64,000 nucleotides of DNA from the NCBI GenBank assembly GCA_021847605.1, contig JAJZQN010000011.1:37439-101438 (forward strand), written 5' to 3'. Below are positions 17,781 to 26,514 of this stretch, piece by piece. The notes under the pieces were generated by a model. That model did no database searches, was not told the DNA's origin, and saw only the letters and a program-made list of their open reading frames with translations. Origin of the DNA: Pseudomonadota bacterium. Its GTDB lineage: Bacteria > Pseudomonadota > Alphaproteobacteria > Sphingomonadales > Sphingomonadaceae. A program made the translations under genes and the position numbers. How positions within the stretch are numbered: position 1 is the first letter of the stretch; each line of letters opens with the position of its first letter.

Positions 17781-18659
17781 TCAGGCGGCCAGCGACTTCA
17801 CCTTGTCGGTGACGAGCGTGACGCGCGCGGTCAGCGGCTGGGCCACGTCGCCGGCCAGCTTCATGAACGCTTCGCTGCTCTTGGCAGCTTCCTTGGCGAA
17901 CTCGTCAAAGCTGCTCGACATAAGCTGGCTCTGAAGCTGGAAGAACTCGGTCGGCGTCTTGACCGTCGAGAAGCTCTTGAACGAAGCAGTCGCCTTTTCA
18001 AAGCTCTTGCGGCCGTAGTCGACGGCTTCCTGACCCATGGTTTCGATGCCCTTGGCGCAGATCTTGCCCGATTCGACCATGGCTTCGACATTACCCTTGG
18101 TCAGATCGCTCAGTTCTTCGATCGCCTTGGTCGACTTTTCGACGCCAGCCTTCGCCTTTTCGTTAAAGTCGGCATAGGCGGTTTCCATCTTCGCCTTGGC
18201 GTCTTCGGCAAACTTCTTTCCGGTTTCAATCAGGTCAGTCATCTTCTTGGTTCCTTCCAGGACAGGCAGCGGCACGGTTTTTTCAACAAGCGGTTTTGGG
18301 GCGACCGATGGCGTCTTAACGACCGGCTCGGTAATTGGCTCCGGCTTGGCGGCCTTCGCCTGAGGATTGGTGTCGATAGGCTTTACGGACATCGCCTGCG
18401 GATTCGTGTCGATCGGCTTGACCGACATCGCCTGAGGATTGGTGTCGATGGGTTTGACCGATGCAGCCTGGGGATTGGTGTCGATAGGCTTCACCTTGGC
18501 GGCAGCCTTAGGCACAGCCGCTTTCGGCGCTGCTGCCTTCTTCACCGCTGGCGGCGTGATAGCAGCCTCCGCCGCCTTCAGCGCCTCGCTGGCAGACAGC
18601 GTGGTGGAACCTCTCTTTGCAGGAACTTTCCCCTGCCCACTCTTGGGTGTCACGGCCAT
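17781..18659 (-). CDS. phaP: phasin family protein (PHA granule protein)
   Basis: A 292-residue protein whose C-terminal half (from about residue 160) is a phasin domain: helical and Ala/Lys-rich, with FAEDAKAKMETAYADFNEKA, AMVESGKICAKGIETMGQ and FFQLQSQLMSSSFDEFAKEA. Phasins coat polyhydroxyalkanoate granules and control their size. The N-terminal half is disordered (Lys/Ala/Pro) and contains a tandem repeat of 12 residues built on VKPIDTNPQA (four copies). The start at 18659 follows GGAGAATGGTCC. It lies downstream of, and on the same strand as, PHA synthase, which supports the call. The spacer between them holds a strong inverted repeat. Confidence 0.88.
   Translation of the reverse strand: MAVTPKSGQGKVPAKRGSTTLSASEALKAAEAAITPPAVKKAAAPKAAVPKAAAKVKPIDTNPQAASVKPIDTNPQAMSVKPIDTNPQAMSVKPIDTNPQAKAAKPEPITEPVVKTPSVAPKPLVEKTVPLPVLEGTKKMTDLIETGKKFAEDAKAKMETAYADFNEKAKAGVEKSTKAIEELSDLTKGNVEAMVESGKICAKGIETMGQEAVDYGRKSFEKATASFKSFSTVKTPTEFFQLQSQLMSSSFDEFAKEAAKSSEAFMKLAGDVAQPLTARVTLVTDKVKSLAA
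18364..18495 (-). repeat. 36-bp tandem repeat inside the phasin gene
   Basis: The units start at 18364, 18400, 18436 and 18472 (the last partial), each encoding a version of VKPIDTNPQA followed by a dipeptide linker. Copies differ by a few bases, mostly synonymous, so they are not brand new. Confidence 0.9.
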
Positions 18660-18675
18660 GGACCATTCTCCGCTT

Positions 18676-18734
18676 GTTGCACTGCACAATAAACCCTGGC
18701 GCGAATCGTTGCAAGGCTTATTGTGCAGTGCAAC
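18676..18734. promoter_or_regulatory. perfect 17-bp inverted repeat, probable PhaR operators
   Basis: GTTGCACTGCACAATAA at 18676-18692 is repeated exactly in inverted form at 18718-18734, with a 25-base spacer. It lies 17-75 bases upstream of the phasin start and just past the PHA synthase stop. Each arm is itself a TGCA-rich near-dyad (TTGCACTGCACAA), the kind of site bound by PhaR at phasin promoters in other alphaproteobacteria. Confidence 0.7.
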
Positions 18735-18801
18735 ATAAACGTCACGCACGCCCCGGCCTATGCCACGGGCAATCCATCGCAATTATTCTCGCATCGGTGG
18801 A

Positions 18802-20541
18802 TCAACGTGCTTTGACGTAGCGCCCCGGTGCGTCTTCAATAGCCTTCAGATGCCCTTTGCCTGGCACACGTGCGCCCTTCACAGCGACGGTTTTCGCATC
18901 GATTTCTTCGATCCAGATGCGCCAGTCGGGCCACCAGCTTCCTTTTGTCTCACGTGCATTGGCGATGAAGTCATCCAATGTGGCCTCCACCGCGTCACTG
19001 GTCCAATATTGATATTTCCTGGCGGCCGGCGGATTGATGACACCCGCAATATGCCCCGATCCCGCCAACAGGAAACGGACCGGACCGGACAGATTGGTCG
19101 TCAGCTTCCACACGCTTTCCAGCGGTGCGATATGATCTTCCTTCCCCGCCTGAACATAAGCCGGGGTCTTAATGGCCTTGAGGTCGAGCGGCGTGCCGTC
19201 CACGCTGATGGCGCCCGGCACCACCAGCAGATTGTCGCGATACAACTGGGTCAGATAATCCTTGTGCCAACGCGCGGGCAGGTTGGTCGTGTCGCCATTC
19301 CAGTAGAGCAGGTCGAAGGGCGGATAATCCATGCCCAACAGGTAATTATTGACGACATAGTTCCAGATGAGGTCACGCCCGCGCAGCAGGTTGAACGTCG
19401 CGGCCATATAGCGCCCGTCCAGGAACCCGCCGGTCGACAGCCGCTCCACCATCTTCATCTGTTCATCGTCCACGAACAGGGTGAGATCGCCCGCCTGACT
19501 GAAATCGACCTGCGCGGTGAAGAAGGTCGCACTCGCCACCTTGTCCGCCTGTCCCCGCGCCGCCAGCAGCGCCAGCGTGGCCGCCAATGTCGTGCCGGCC
19601 ACGCAATAGCCGATCGTGTGGACACTCTCGACCTTCAACAGGTCGCGTACCGTGTCGATCGCGTCGATCTGACCACGCACGATATAATCGTCCCAGATCA
19701 TGTCCTTCATCGACGCATCGGCCGATTTCCATGACACAAGGAAGACACTGATCCCCTGATCCACTGCCCATTTGACGAAGCTCTTTTCGGGCGACAGGTC
19801 GAGAATATAGAAGCGGTTGATCCATGGCGGAAAGATGATCAGCGGCGTTTTCAGCACCGTGTCGGTCGACGGCGCATAATGGATCAACTGATAGAGCGGG
19901 GTTTCGTAAATCACCTTGCCCGGCGTCGCCGCGACATTGCGGCCCAGTTCGAATTTCGAGCCGTCGGTATGGGACAATTGCCCCTTCTCCAGATCGGCCA
20001 GCATATGCTTCAGCCCCTGGACCAGATTTTCTCCGCCACTCTCGATCGTCTTCTGAACGACCGTCGGATTCATCAGCGGGAAATTCGACGGCGCCATCGC
20101 ATCCAGCATGCCGCTGGTGGCAAAACGCAGCTTCGCCTTCTGCCTGGGGTCCACCCCATCGACCGCATCGGCCATCTTCGTCAGATAGTCCGACACCAAC
20201 AGGTAGCTTTGCCGGATCAGGTCGTAAAAGGGATGTTCGGTCCAGGCCGGATCGGCAAAGCGACGGTCCTTGCGCGCGGCGGGGCTGTCGGCCGGTGCCG
20301 GTTCGGGCTGATCGCGCAGCAATCCGCCCGCATCCAGAAAACGCTGCCACAGGGCCAGTCCTTCATCGGCAAAGCGGGTCTGGATGCGCGCCACAACTTC
20401 AGGATCGAAGGGCAGAACCTGCCCCATGGTACCCGCCGCCTGCTCCAGCATCAATTGCTGGGCGCGACCGATCACCTGCGTCCATTGCTGCATTTCATCC
20501 AGCGTGGGCAGGTGCGGCTCCATGACGTCGCTTTTATCCAT
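18802..20541 (-). CDS. phaC: class I poly(3-hydroxyalkanoate) synthase
   Basis: Polymerises (R)-3-hydroxyacyl-CoA into storage polyester. At about 579 residues it has the class I size. The N-terminal domain (DPEVVARIQTRFADEGLALW onward) precedes the alpha/beta-hydrolase core. The lipase-box-like motif GYCVAGTT holds the catalytic Cys near residue 313, with IIFPPWINRFYILDLSP before it, and the conserved C-terminal His is in LAGSGHIAGVINPP. The ATG at 20541 follows GAGAGGAAGG; a GTG two codons upstream is less likely. It is followed by the phasin gene on the same strand. No phaA or phaB is in the window. Confidence 0.95.
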   Translation of the reverse strand: MDKSDVMEPHLPTLDEMQQWTQVIGRAQQLMLEQAAGTMGQVLPFDPEVVARIQTRFADEGLALWQRFLDAGGLLRDQPEPAPADSPAARKDRRFADPAWTEHPFYDLIRQSYLLVSDYLTKMADAVDGVDPRQKAKLRFATSGMLDAMAPSNFPLMNPTVVQKTIESGGENLVQGLKHMLADLEKGQLSHTDGSKFELGRNVAATPGKVIYETPLYQLIHYAPSTDTVLKTPLIIFPPWINRFYILDLSPEKSFVKWAVDQGISVFLVSWKSADASMKDMIWDDYIVRGQIDAIDTVRDLLKVESVHTIGYCVAGTTLAATLALLAARGQADKVASATFFTAQVDFSQAGDLTLFVDDEQMKMVERLSTGGFLDGRYMAATFNLLRGRDLIWNYVVNNYLLGMDYPPFDLLYWNGDTTNLPARWHKDYLTQLYRDNLLVVPGAISVDGTPLDLKAIKTPAYVQAGKEDHIAPLESVWKLTTNLSGPVRFLLAGSGHIAGVINPPAARKYQYWTSDAVEATLDDFIANARETKGSWWPDWRIWIEEIDAKTVAVKGARVPGKGHLKAIEDAPGRYVKAR

Positions 20542-20683
20542 GGCCACCTTCCTCTCCCTGGCATCCCTATGCGCGCGGCTTTCGCTGGCGCGTCGTCCTT
20601 TAGCCGGTTATAGCCAGAATGTGACACGCAAACGATGCGTGACGCACTATTCCCTACAGAGAGCTTTCAGGAAAGCCCCTATA

Positions 20684-21895
20684 ATGTCCGAAGAATTTTA
20701 TCGCATGAAGCGCCTGCCGCCCTATGTCATCGCCGAAGTGAACGCGATGCGGGCCGCCGCCCGTGCCGGTGGAGAGGATATTATCGATCTGGGCATGGGC
20801 AATCCTGACCTGCCGCCGCCCGCGCACGTCATCGAAAAACTGATCGAGGTCGCACAGAAGCCCAGTGCCCATGGCTATAGCCAGTCGCGCGGCATTCCGG
20901 GTCTGCGCCGGGCACAGGCCAATTATTACGGGCGTCGTTTCGGGGTCGACATCGACCCGGAAACCGAAGTCGTCGTGACCATGGGGTCGAAGGAAGGCCT
21001 CGCCTCCCTCGCCACCGCGATCACCGAACCGGGCGACGTGGTGCTGGCGCCCAACCCCAGCTATCCGATCCACACCTTCGGCTTCATCATCGCGGGCGCG
21101 ACCATCCGGTCGGTGCCGACGACGCCGGATGAAAATTATTTCCGCTCGCTCGATCGCGCCATGGCCTTCACCGTGCCGCGCCCGTCGATTCTGGTCGTCA
21201 ACTATCCGTCCAACCCGACGGCCGAAACGGTCGACCTCGCCTTTTATGAGCGGCTCGTCGCCTGGGCGAAGGAGAATAAGGTCTGGATCCTGTCCGACCT
21301 TGCCTATTCCGAGCTTTATTATGACGGCAATCCGACGCCCTCCATCCTTCAGGTGCCGGGCGCCAAGGATGTGGCGATCGAATTCACATCTCTGTCGAAG
21401 ACCTACTCCATGGCCGGATGGCGCATGGGTTTCGCCGTGGGCAATCGCAAGCTGATCGCGGCGATGACGCGGGTGAAATCCTATCTCGACTATGGCGCGT
21501 TCACGCCAATTCAGGCGGCGGCCTGCGCGGCGCTCAATGGCCCGCAGGACATCGTACAGAAAAACCGCGAACTCTATCACAAGCGCCGCGACGTGCTGGT
21601 GGAGAGCTTCGGCCGGGCGGGATGGGATATTCCCGCCGCCCGCGCATCCATGTTCTGCTGGGCGCCGTTGCCGCCGGCCCTCAAGGATATGGGCAGCCTG
21701 GAATTTTCCAAGCAACTGCTCACCCATGCCAAGGTCGCGGTCGCGCCGGGCGTCGGCTATGGTGAGGATGGCGAAGGCTTCGTCCGCATCGCCATGGTGG
21801 AAAATGAGCAGCGCCTCCGTCAGGCAGCGCGCAACATCAAACAATATCTGAAATCCATGGGCGTCAACACGCCCACGTCCAAGGGCGCGGCCTGA
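20684..21895 (+). CDS. alaC: alanine-forming PLP aminotransferase, AlaC family
   Basis: A fold-type I class I/II aminotransferase of 403 residues. It matches AlaC over its length: EEFYRMKRLPPYVIAEVNAM, IIDLGMGNPDLPPPAHVIEK, HGYSQSRGIPGLRRAQ, VVVTMGSKEGLASLATAI and NPSYPIHTFG. The PLP lysine is in SLSKTYSMAGWRMGF. AlaC makes alanine from pyruvate and glutamate; related proteins have been called LL-diaminopimelate aminotransferases, so the exact substrate is not certain. The start at 20684 is set by AGGAAA upstream. It is divergent from phaC and heads a rightward series of closely spaced genes ending at 27045. Confidence 0.9.
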   Translation: MSEEFYRMKRLPPYVIAEVNAMRAAARAGGEDIIDLGMGNPDLPPPAHVIEKLIEVAQKPSAHGYSQSRGIPGLRRAQANYYGRRFGVDIDPETEVVVTMGSKEGLASLATAITEPGDVVLAPNPSYPIHTFGFIIAGATIRSVPTTPDENYFRSLDRAMAFTVPRPSILVVNYPSNPTAETVDLAFYERLVAWAKENKVWILSDLAYSELYYDGNPTPSILQVPGAKDVAIEFTSLSKTYSMAGWRMGFAVGNRKLIAAMTRVKSYLDYGAFTPIQAAACAALNGPQDIVQKNRELYHKRRDVLVESFGRAGWDIPAARASMFCWAPLPPALKDMGSLEFSKQLLTHAKVAVAPGVGYGEDGEGFVRIAMVENEQRLRQAARNIKQYLKSMGVNTPTSKGAA

Positions 21896-21951
21896 GTTAT
21901 CAGCCCGACAGGACGGGTGGGCGCTGCGGCTGTATCGCGGCTCTACCCGTC

Positions 21952-22119
21952 ATGCTTGTGCAATTGCTGATCGTCCTTGCCTTTGCGATCGGTGATTGCC
22001 CGCCCGACACGGCCTGCGCCGCGCGAGAGCCATGGGTGCCGCTATTGATGCTGACTGCCCCTCTTACCGGCATCGCCACTTTCTTCCTTGTTCGCCGGTT
22101 GATAGGAACAGGGCGATGA
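21952..22119 (+). CDS. small membrane protein (55 residues), unknown
   Basis: A short frame reading MLVQLLIVLAFAIGDCPPDT, a middle AREPWVPLLMLTAPLTGIAT, and ending FFLVRRLIGTGR. It has a hydrophobic segment at each end and two cysteines in the loop between them. Its TGA (22117-22119) overlaps the ATG of the DUF2721 gene at 22116, a four-base ATGA junction typical of translational coupling; the next junction downstream is of the same type. No clear ribosome site precedes its start (GGCTCTACCCGTC). It is short enough to be missed by length-filtered gene callers. I recognise no family. Coding status rests on coupling, hydrophobicity and gene order. Confidence 0.6.
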   Translation: MLVQLLIVLAFAIGDCPPDTACAAREPWVPLLMLTAPLTGIATFFLVRRLIGTGR

Positions 22120-22607
22120 CCGCCATCCCCCTGCCCCAATTGTCCCATGTCGCGCAGACCATTCAACTGGCACTGGCGCCCGTCTTCCTGCTGACGGGCA
22201 TCGGCGCTTTCCTGAATGTCTGTGTCGGCCGGCTGGCGCGCATCATCGACCGGGCGCGCAAGGTGGAAGGGATCGTGCTGACCACCCGCGGCAAGGAACA
22301 TGACCGCATGGTCGCCGAAATCCGCGTGCTGGACCGGCGGATGAGCGTGGTGAATGGCGCCATCTTCCTGTCGGTCGCATCGGCCTGCGCCGTGTGTATG
22401 GTCGTTATCCTGCTGTTCGCCGGCAATCTGTTCGGCGCGCATCTGGGCACGCCCATCGCCATCCTGTTCAGCCTGTCGATGCTGTTGCAGGCGGCGGCCT
22501 TTGCCACCTTCATTCAGGAAATCCGGCTGGCGTCGCGTGTCATCCATATCCGCAACGAAGTCCTCTATCACAAGGCCGAAGAGGAAGAGTCGGACCCGGC
22601 CGCATGA
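22116..22607 (+). CDS. DUF2721 family membrane protein
   Basis: A 163-residue inner-membrane protein with three helices: IQLALAPVFLLTGIGAFLNV, GAIFLSVASACAVCMVVILL with LFAGNLFGAH, and IAILFSLSMLLQAAAFATFI. Between the first two lies a charged cytoplasmic segment GRLARIIDRARKVEG, the recognisable DUF2721 hallmark. The tail is acidic (KAEEEESDPAA). The family function is not known. The start at 22116 overlaps the stop of a 55-residue ORF, and the stop overlaps the start of the [2Fe-2S] protein at 22604. It is therefore translated in a coupled chain. Longer upstream starts are rejected because they overlap the small ORF. Confidence 0.88.
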   Translation: MTAIPLPQLSHVAQTIQLALAPVFLLTGIGAFLNVCVGRLARIIDRARKVEGIVLTTRGKEHDRMVAEIRVLDRRMSVVNGAIFLSVASACAVCMVVILLFAGNLFGAHLGTPIAILFSLSMLLQAAAFATFIQEIRLASRVIHIRNEVLYHKAEEEESDPAA

Positions 22608-23155
22608 CCAAATTCACCGTCAACGACCGGCCGGTCCAGTATCGGATGGACCCGGACACGCCGTTGCTGTGGGCGCTGCGCGATGCGTCGAACCTGACCG
22701 GCACAAAATATGGCTGCGGCACCGGCGACTGCGGCGCCTGCACGGTCGACATTGACGGCGAAGCGGTACGATCCTGTCAGGTGACGATCGGCAAGACCGA
22801 GGGGCGCTTCGTCACCACGATCGAGGCGCTGTCGCCCGATCGCGGCCACCCCCTGCAACAGGCGTTCGCCGCCGACAATGTGTCGCAATGCGGCTATTGC
22901 ATCCCCGGCATCATCATGGCGGCGTCGGTGCTGCTGCGCCGGACCAACGATCCCTCGGACGAGGAAATAGACGCGGCGATCACCAATATCTGTCGCTGCG
23001 GCATCTACCCCCGACTGCGCGGCGCAATCCAGCGGGCCGGTCGCATCATGCGCGGCGAAAATGATGCAGATACAGAAGAGGGCGCTGCTGCCCCGCCGCC
23101 CGGCATTACACCGGAGGAGGCAGCCCGCACCGTTCCTGCATTGCGAAAGCCGTAA
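22604..23155 (+). CDS. orphan [2Fe-2S] subunit of xanthine-oxidase family (IorA/CoxS type)
   Basis: A 183-residue protein with two iron-sulfur domains. The plant-ferredoxin-type cluster uses C38, C43, C46 and C58 (CGTGDCGAC). The second cluster uses C96, C99, C130 and C132 (CGYC, then CRC) in a four-helix domain. Such subunits pass electrons from a molybdenum subunit in isoquinoline oxidoreductase or aldehyde and xanthine oxidases. Here there is no molybdopterin subunit, no FAD subunit and no maturation gene on either side. The C-terminal 30 residues are a low-complexity tail (GAAAPPPGITPEEAA). Its ATG overlaps the DUF2721 stop. Its partner is unknown. Confidence 0.9.
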   Translation: MTKFTVNDRPVQYRMDPDTPLLWALRDASNLTGTKYGCGTGDCGACTVDIDGEAVRSCQVTIGKTEGRFVTTIEALSPDRGHPLQQAFAADNVSQCGYCIPGIIMAASVLLRRTNDPSDEEIDAAITNICRCGIYPRLRGAIQRAGRIMRGENDADTEEGAAAPPPGITPEEAARTVPALRKP

Positions 23156-23212
23156 ACTCTGCGAAACGCCTTTCGGGTTTTCCTTTTGTTCCACTTCGCC
23201 TAAGCGGTTCAG

Positions 23213-25966
23213 GTGATCGATCCTGCCGCCCTGCCCGCCCTTCATGCCAGCCATGGTGGCATCTGGTTGCGCGAAGGGGACCGCACCAGTGCGCTGGCCA
23301 AGGGGCAGGCGATTGCCCATGCCGCCGAAACGCCGGTGCTGCTGCTGAATGCGCCGCTGACCGGACAGCGGCTGGGCTATGCCGACCTCAATGGCCTTGA
23401 TCTGCTGGAACTCTGGGCTTTCCTGCATCCCGCCCGCTTTCTGGTGCCCACGCCCAAGGGGCTGGCGCAGGCATTGGGCCTGCCGCAGCCAACCAATGAA
23501 GGCGATATTCCAGCCCTGTTGCAAACCGCTGCGCGGACGATGCTGGACCGGATCGATGCGGCCGACTGGACCGAGCGGGAGGGCGCATGGACGGCGTCGC
23601 AATCGCTGCACCGACTGCGCTGGCCATGGTCGCCGCTTGTCGCCCCCCGCATTGCCCGGCCCAAGGAAGCGGAACGCTGGCTCTTTTCCAAATTACCCGA
23701 ATGGGACGAGGCACAGCCGCGCCCCGCACCGCGCACCATCTCGCTGAATGAGGATCAGGTGCTGTCGCGATTGGACGCGCTGACTGGACAGGGGGCGGAG
23801 CCGCGCCCCGGCCAGCGCGCCTATGCCGCCGCCGCCAGCGCACCATTTCGCCCCCGCACCCATCGCGACCAGCCCAATATGCTGCTGGCCGAAGCCGGCA
23901 CCGGCATCGGCAAGACGCTGGGCTATCTGGCGCCTGCATCCCTGTGGGCGCAGGAGGCGCAGGGGACGGTGTGGATTTCCACCTATACCAAGGCGCTGCA
24001 ACGCCAACTGGACCGCGAAACGCTGCGCCTGTTCCCCGATCCGCGCATCGCCGCGCAAAAGGTCGTGGTACGCAAGGGCCGCGAAAATTATCTCTGCCTC
24101 CTCAATCTGGAGGATGCGTTGCAGGGCGGCTTTGCCGGACGCGCCGCCATCTTGGCGCAACTGGTGGCGCGATGGGCGGCCTTCAGCAAGGACGGCGACA
24201 TGGTGGGCGGCGACCTGCCCGGATGGTTGCCCACCCTGTTCCGCCGCAATGGCTCCACGGCGCTGACCGACCGGCGCGGCGAATGCATCTATGCTGGCTG
24301 CCCCCATTATCGCAAATGCTTCATCGAACGGTCGGCCAGAGCCTCCGCCGATGCCGACATCGTGATCGCCAACCATGCGCTGGTGATGATCAACGCCGCG
24401 CGCGGGCGCGAAACCGGGCAGCGGCCCCAGCGCATCGTCTTCGACGAAGGCCATCATCTGTTCGACGCGGCCGATTCGACCTTCTCCGTCGCGCTGTCGG
24501 GGCAGGAAGCAATCGAACTGCGCCGCTGGATCATGGGGCCGGAGAGCGGATCGCGCGGCCGCCGCCGTGGCCTCGCCGCGCGCCTGTCCGACCTCGCCAG
24601 CTATGATGAGGAAGGGGGGCAGGCGATCCGCGCAGCCGTGGACGCCGCGCAGGCGCTGCCCGCAGACGACTGGCTGAAGCGCGTGGTGGCCGACGAACCC
24701 TTCGGGCCGCTGGAGGCCTTGCTGGCGGCAGTACGCGGCCTCGTCTACACCCGCGCAGCCGATGCAGGCGAAGCGGATGCCGGCTATGGCATGGAAACCG
24801 AACTGGCTGAGCCGGACGGCGCACTGGTGGAGGCCGCGCAGGAGGCCGCTTTGGCACTCGACGCCCTCATCAAGCCATTGGTGCGCCTCTCCCGCCGGTT
24901 GGAAGCGGTGATCGAGGATGCCCCCGACTGGCTGGACGGCGCGGCACGGGCGCGGGTCGAGGGCGCCATCGCCTCACTCGGCTGGCGGCGCGACCTGATT
25001 TCGGCCTGGCTGGCGCTGCTGGCGCGGATTGGCGGCCCGGCCGACCCGGATTTCGTCGACTGGCTCGCGGTCGACCGGATCGAAGGCCGCGAATATGACA
25101 TCGGCATTCATCGCCACTGGCTGGACCCCACCCGCCCGCTCGCCGAAACGGTGCTGACTCAGGCGCAGGGCGTCCTCGTCACCTCCGCCACGCTGAAGGG
25201 CGGCGGCGAATGGGACACGGCGCAGCGGCGCAGCGGCGCCATCCACCTGCCCCATGGGGCGCAGATGTTCGAAGCGGCCAGCCCCTTCGACTATCCCGGC
25301 CGGTCCGAAGTGCTGATCGTCACCGACATCAAGCGCGGCGACATCGCGGCCCTGTCGGGCGCCTATGCCCGGCTGATCGAGGCGGCGGGCGGCGGCACGC
25401 TGGGCCTGTTCACCGCGATCCGGCGGCTGCGTGGCGTGCATGCGCGGATCGCCGACCGGCTGGCACGGGGCGGCCTGCCCCTTTACGCGCAGCATGTCGA
25501 TCCGATGGATACCGGCACACTGGTCGACATATTCCGCGACGATCCACGCGCTTCGCTGCTGGGCACCGATGCCCTGCGCGACGGGGTGGACGTGCCGGGC
25601 CATTCGCTGCGGCTGGTGGTGATGGAGGGGGTGCCATGGTCCAAGCCCACGGTGCTGCATGCCGCGCGCCGGCTGGCGGGTGGCGGCAACGCCTATGACG
25701 ACCGCCTGATTCGCGCGCGCATGGCGCAGGCCTTCGGGCGCCTCATTCGCCGGGCCGAGGACAAGGGCAGTTTCGTCATCCTGTCCGCCGCCATGCCAAG
25801 CCGCCTTCTCAGCGCTTTTCCCCCCGGAACGCCGGTGCGCCGGTTGACATTGGACGAAGCGATCATCGCCGTTAGCGTCCAGGCGAGAGAGCAAAGCCTT
25901 GGCGTAGCGTCCGCTTTGGGGCATCAGGGGGATGAACCCCGCCTGCCCCAACAGGAGAGAGAATGA
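23213..25966 (+). CDS. DinG/XPD-like Fe-S superfamily 2 DNA helicase
   Basis: A 917-residue ATP-dependent 5'-3' helicase. Walker A is AEAGTGIGKTLGYL near residue 226. The four-cysteine Fe-S region is around CIYAGCPHYRKCF (residues about 357-370; an earlier Cys lies near LCLL). The Walker B box is DEGHHLF near 410, and the C-terminal motifs include GTDALRDGVDVPG and QAFGRLIRRAED. DinG proteins unwind D-loops, R-loops and forked DNA. The start is a GTG at 23213. The first 190 residues form an extra N-terminal domain that I do not recognise. It ends in a four-base ATGA overlap with the phosphatase gene. Confidence 0.92.
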   Translation: MIDPAALPALHASHGGIWLREGDRTSALAKGQAIAHAAETPVLLLNAPLTGQRLGYADLNGLDLLELWAFLHPARFLVPTPKGLAQALGLPQPTNEGDIPALLQTAARTMLDRIDAADWTEREGAWTASQSLHRLRWPWSPLVAPRIARPKEAERWLFSKLPEWDEAQPRPAPRTISLNEDQVLSRLDALTGQGAEPRPGQRAYAAAASAPFRPRTHRDQPNMLLAEAGTGIGKTLGYLAPASLWAQEAQGTVWISTYTKALQRQLDRETLRLFPDPRIAAQKVVVRKGRENYLCLLNLEDALQGGFAGRAAILAQLVARWAAFSKDGDMVGGDLPGWLPTLFRRNGSTALTDRRGECIYAGCPHYRKCFIERSARASADADIVIANHALVMINAARGRETGQRPQRIVFDEGHHLFDAADSTFSVALSGQEAIELRRWIMGPESGSRGRRRGLAARLSDLASYDEEGGQAIRAAVDAAQALPADDWLKRVVADEPFGPLEALLAAVRGLVYTRAADAGEADAGYGMETELAEPDGALVEAAQEAALALDALIKPLVRLSRRLEAVIEDAPDWLDGAARARVEGAIASLGWRRDLISAWLALLARIGGPADPDFVDWLAVDRIEGREYDIGIHRHWLDPTRPLAETVLTQAQGVLVTSATLKGGGEWDTAQRRSGAIHLPHGAQMFEAASPFDYPGRSEVLIVTDIKRGDIAALSGAYARLIEAAGGGTLGLFTAIRRLRGVHARIADRLARGGLPLYAQHVDPMDTGTLVDIFRDDPRASLLGTDALRDGVDVPGHSLRLVVMEGVPWSKPTVLHAARRLAGGGNAYDDRLIRARMAQAFGRLIRRAEDKGSFVILSAAMPSRLLSAFPPGTPVRRLTLDEAIIAVSVQAREQSLGVASALGHQGDEPRLPQQERE

Positions 25967-26505
25967 AGCGGCTGACCCTGTTGCGCCATGCCAAGTCGGA
26001 CTGGGACGATCCGGTGGCGCGCGATTTCGACCGCCCGCTCAACCGCCGTGGTGAAAAGGCTGCGCGGCTGATGGGTGAATTTGCCGCCAAGCGGACCATG
26101 CATTTCGACCTGCTGGTCGCATCCCCCGCCGTGCGGGTGGTGCAGACGCTCGACACATTTTTCGAAGGCTATGGCGAAACACTGGACGCGCGGTGGGACC
26201 GGCGCATCTATCTCGCATCCTCCCCCACATTGCAGGACGTCGTGCGCGATTTGCCCGACGATGCCGACAGCGTGTTGATGGCGGGCCATAATCCGGGCCT
26301 TGAGGAACTGATCCTCGACCTTGTGCCTGATGACGGCGCCAGTCCGCTGCGCGAGGATGTGGAGGTGAAATTCCCGACCGCCAGCCTCGCCGTGCTGGAA
26401 CTGCCTATCGATCGCTGGACGCAACTGGCGGACAATGGCGCAACGCTCGCCAGCTTCACCCGCCCGCGCGATCTGGACCCGGCGCTGGGGCCGGGCTCAC
26501 GCTGA
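25963..26505 (+). CDS. histidine phosphatase family protein (SixA-like)
   Basis: A 180-residue phosphohistidine-type phosphatase. The catalytic motif is TLLRHAKSDW at residues 4-13, with a second His in LMAGHNPGLEELI. The length and the RHAKS signature place it with SixA-type phosphatases, which remove phosphate from phosphohistidine or small substrates. Its ATG overlaps the helicase stop, so it is coupled to the preceding gene. The N-acetyltransferase follows 10 bases later. The substrate is unknown. Confidence 0.9.
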   Translation: MKRLTLLRHAKSDWDDPVARDFDRPLNRRGEKAARLMGEFAAKRTMHFDLLVASPAVRVVQTLDTFFEGYGETLDARWDRRIYLASSPTLQDVVRDLPDDADSVLMAGHNPGLEELILDLVPDDGASPLREDVEVKFPTASLAVLELPIDRWTQLADNGATLASFTRPRDLDPALGPGSR

Positions 26506-26514
26506 CCTTCGATC

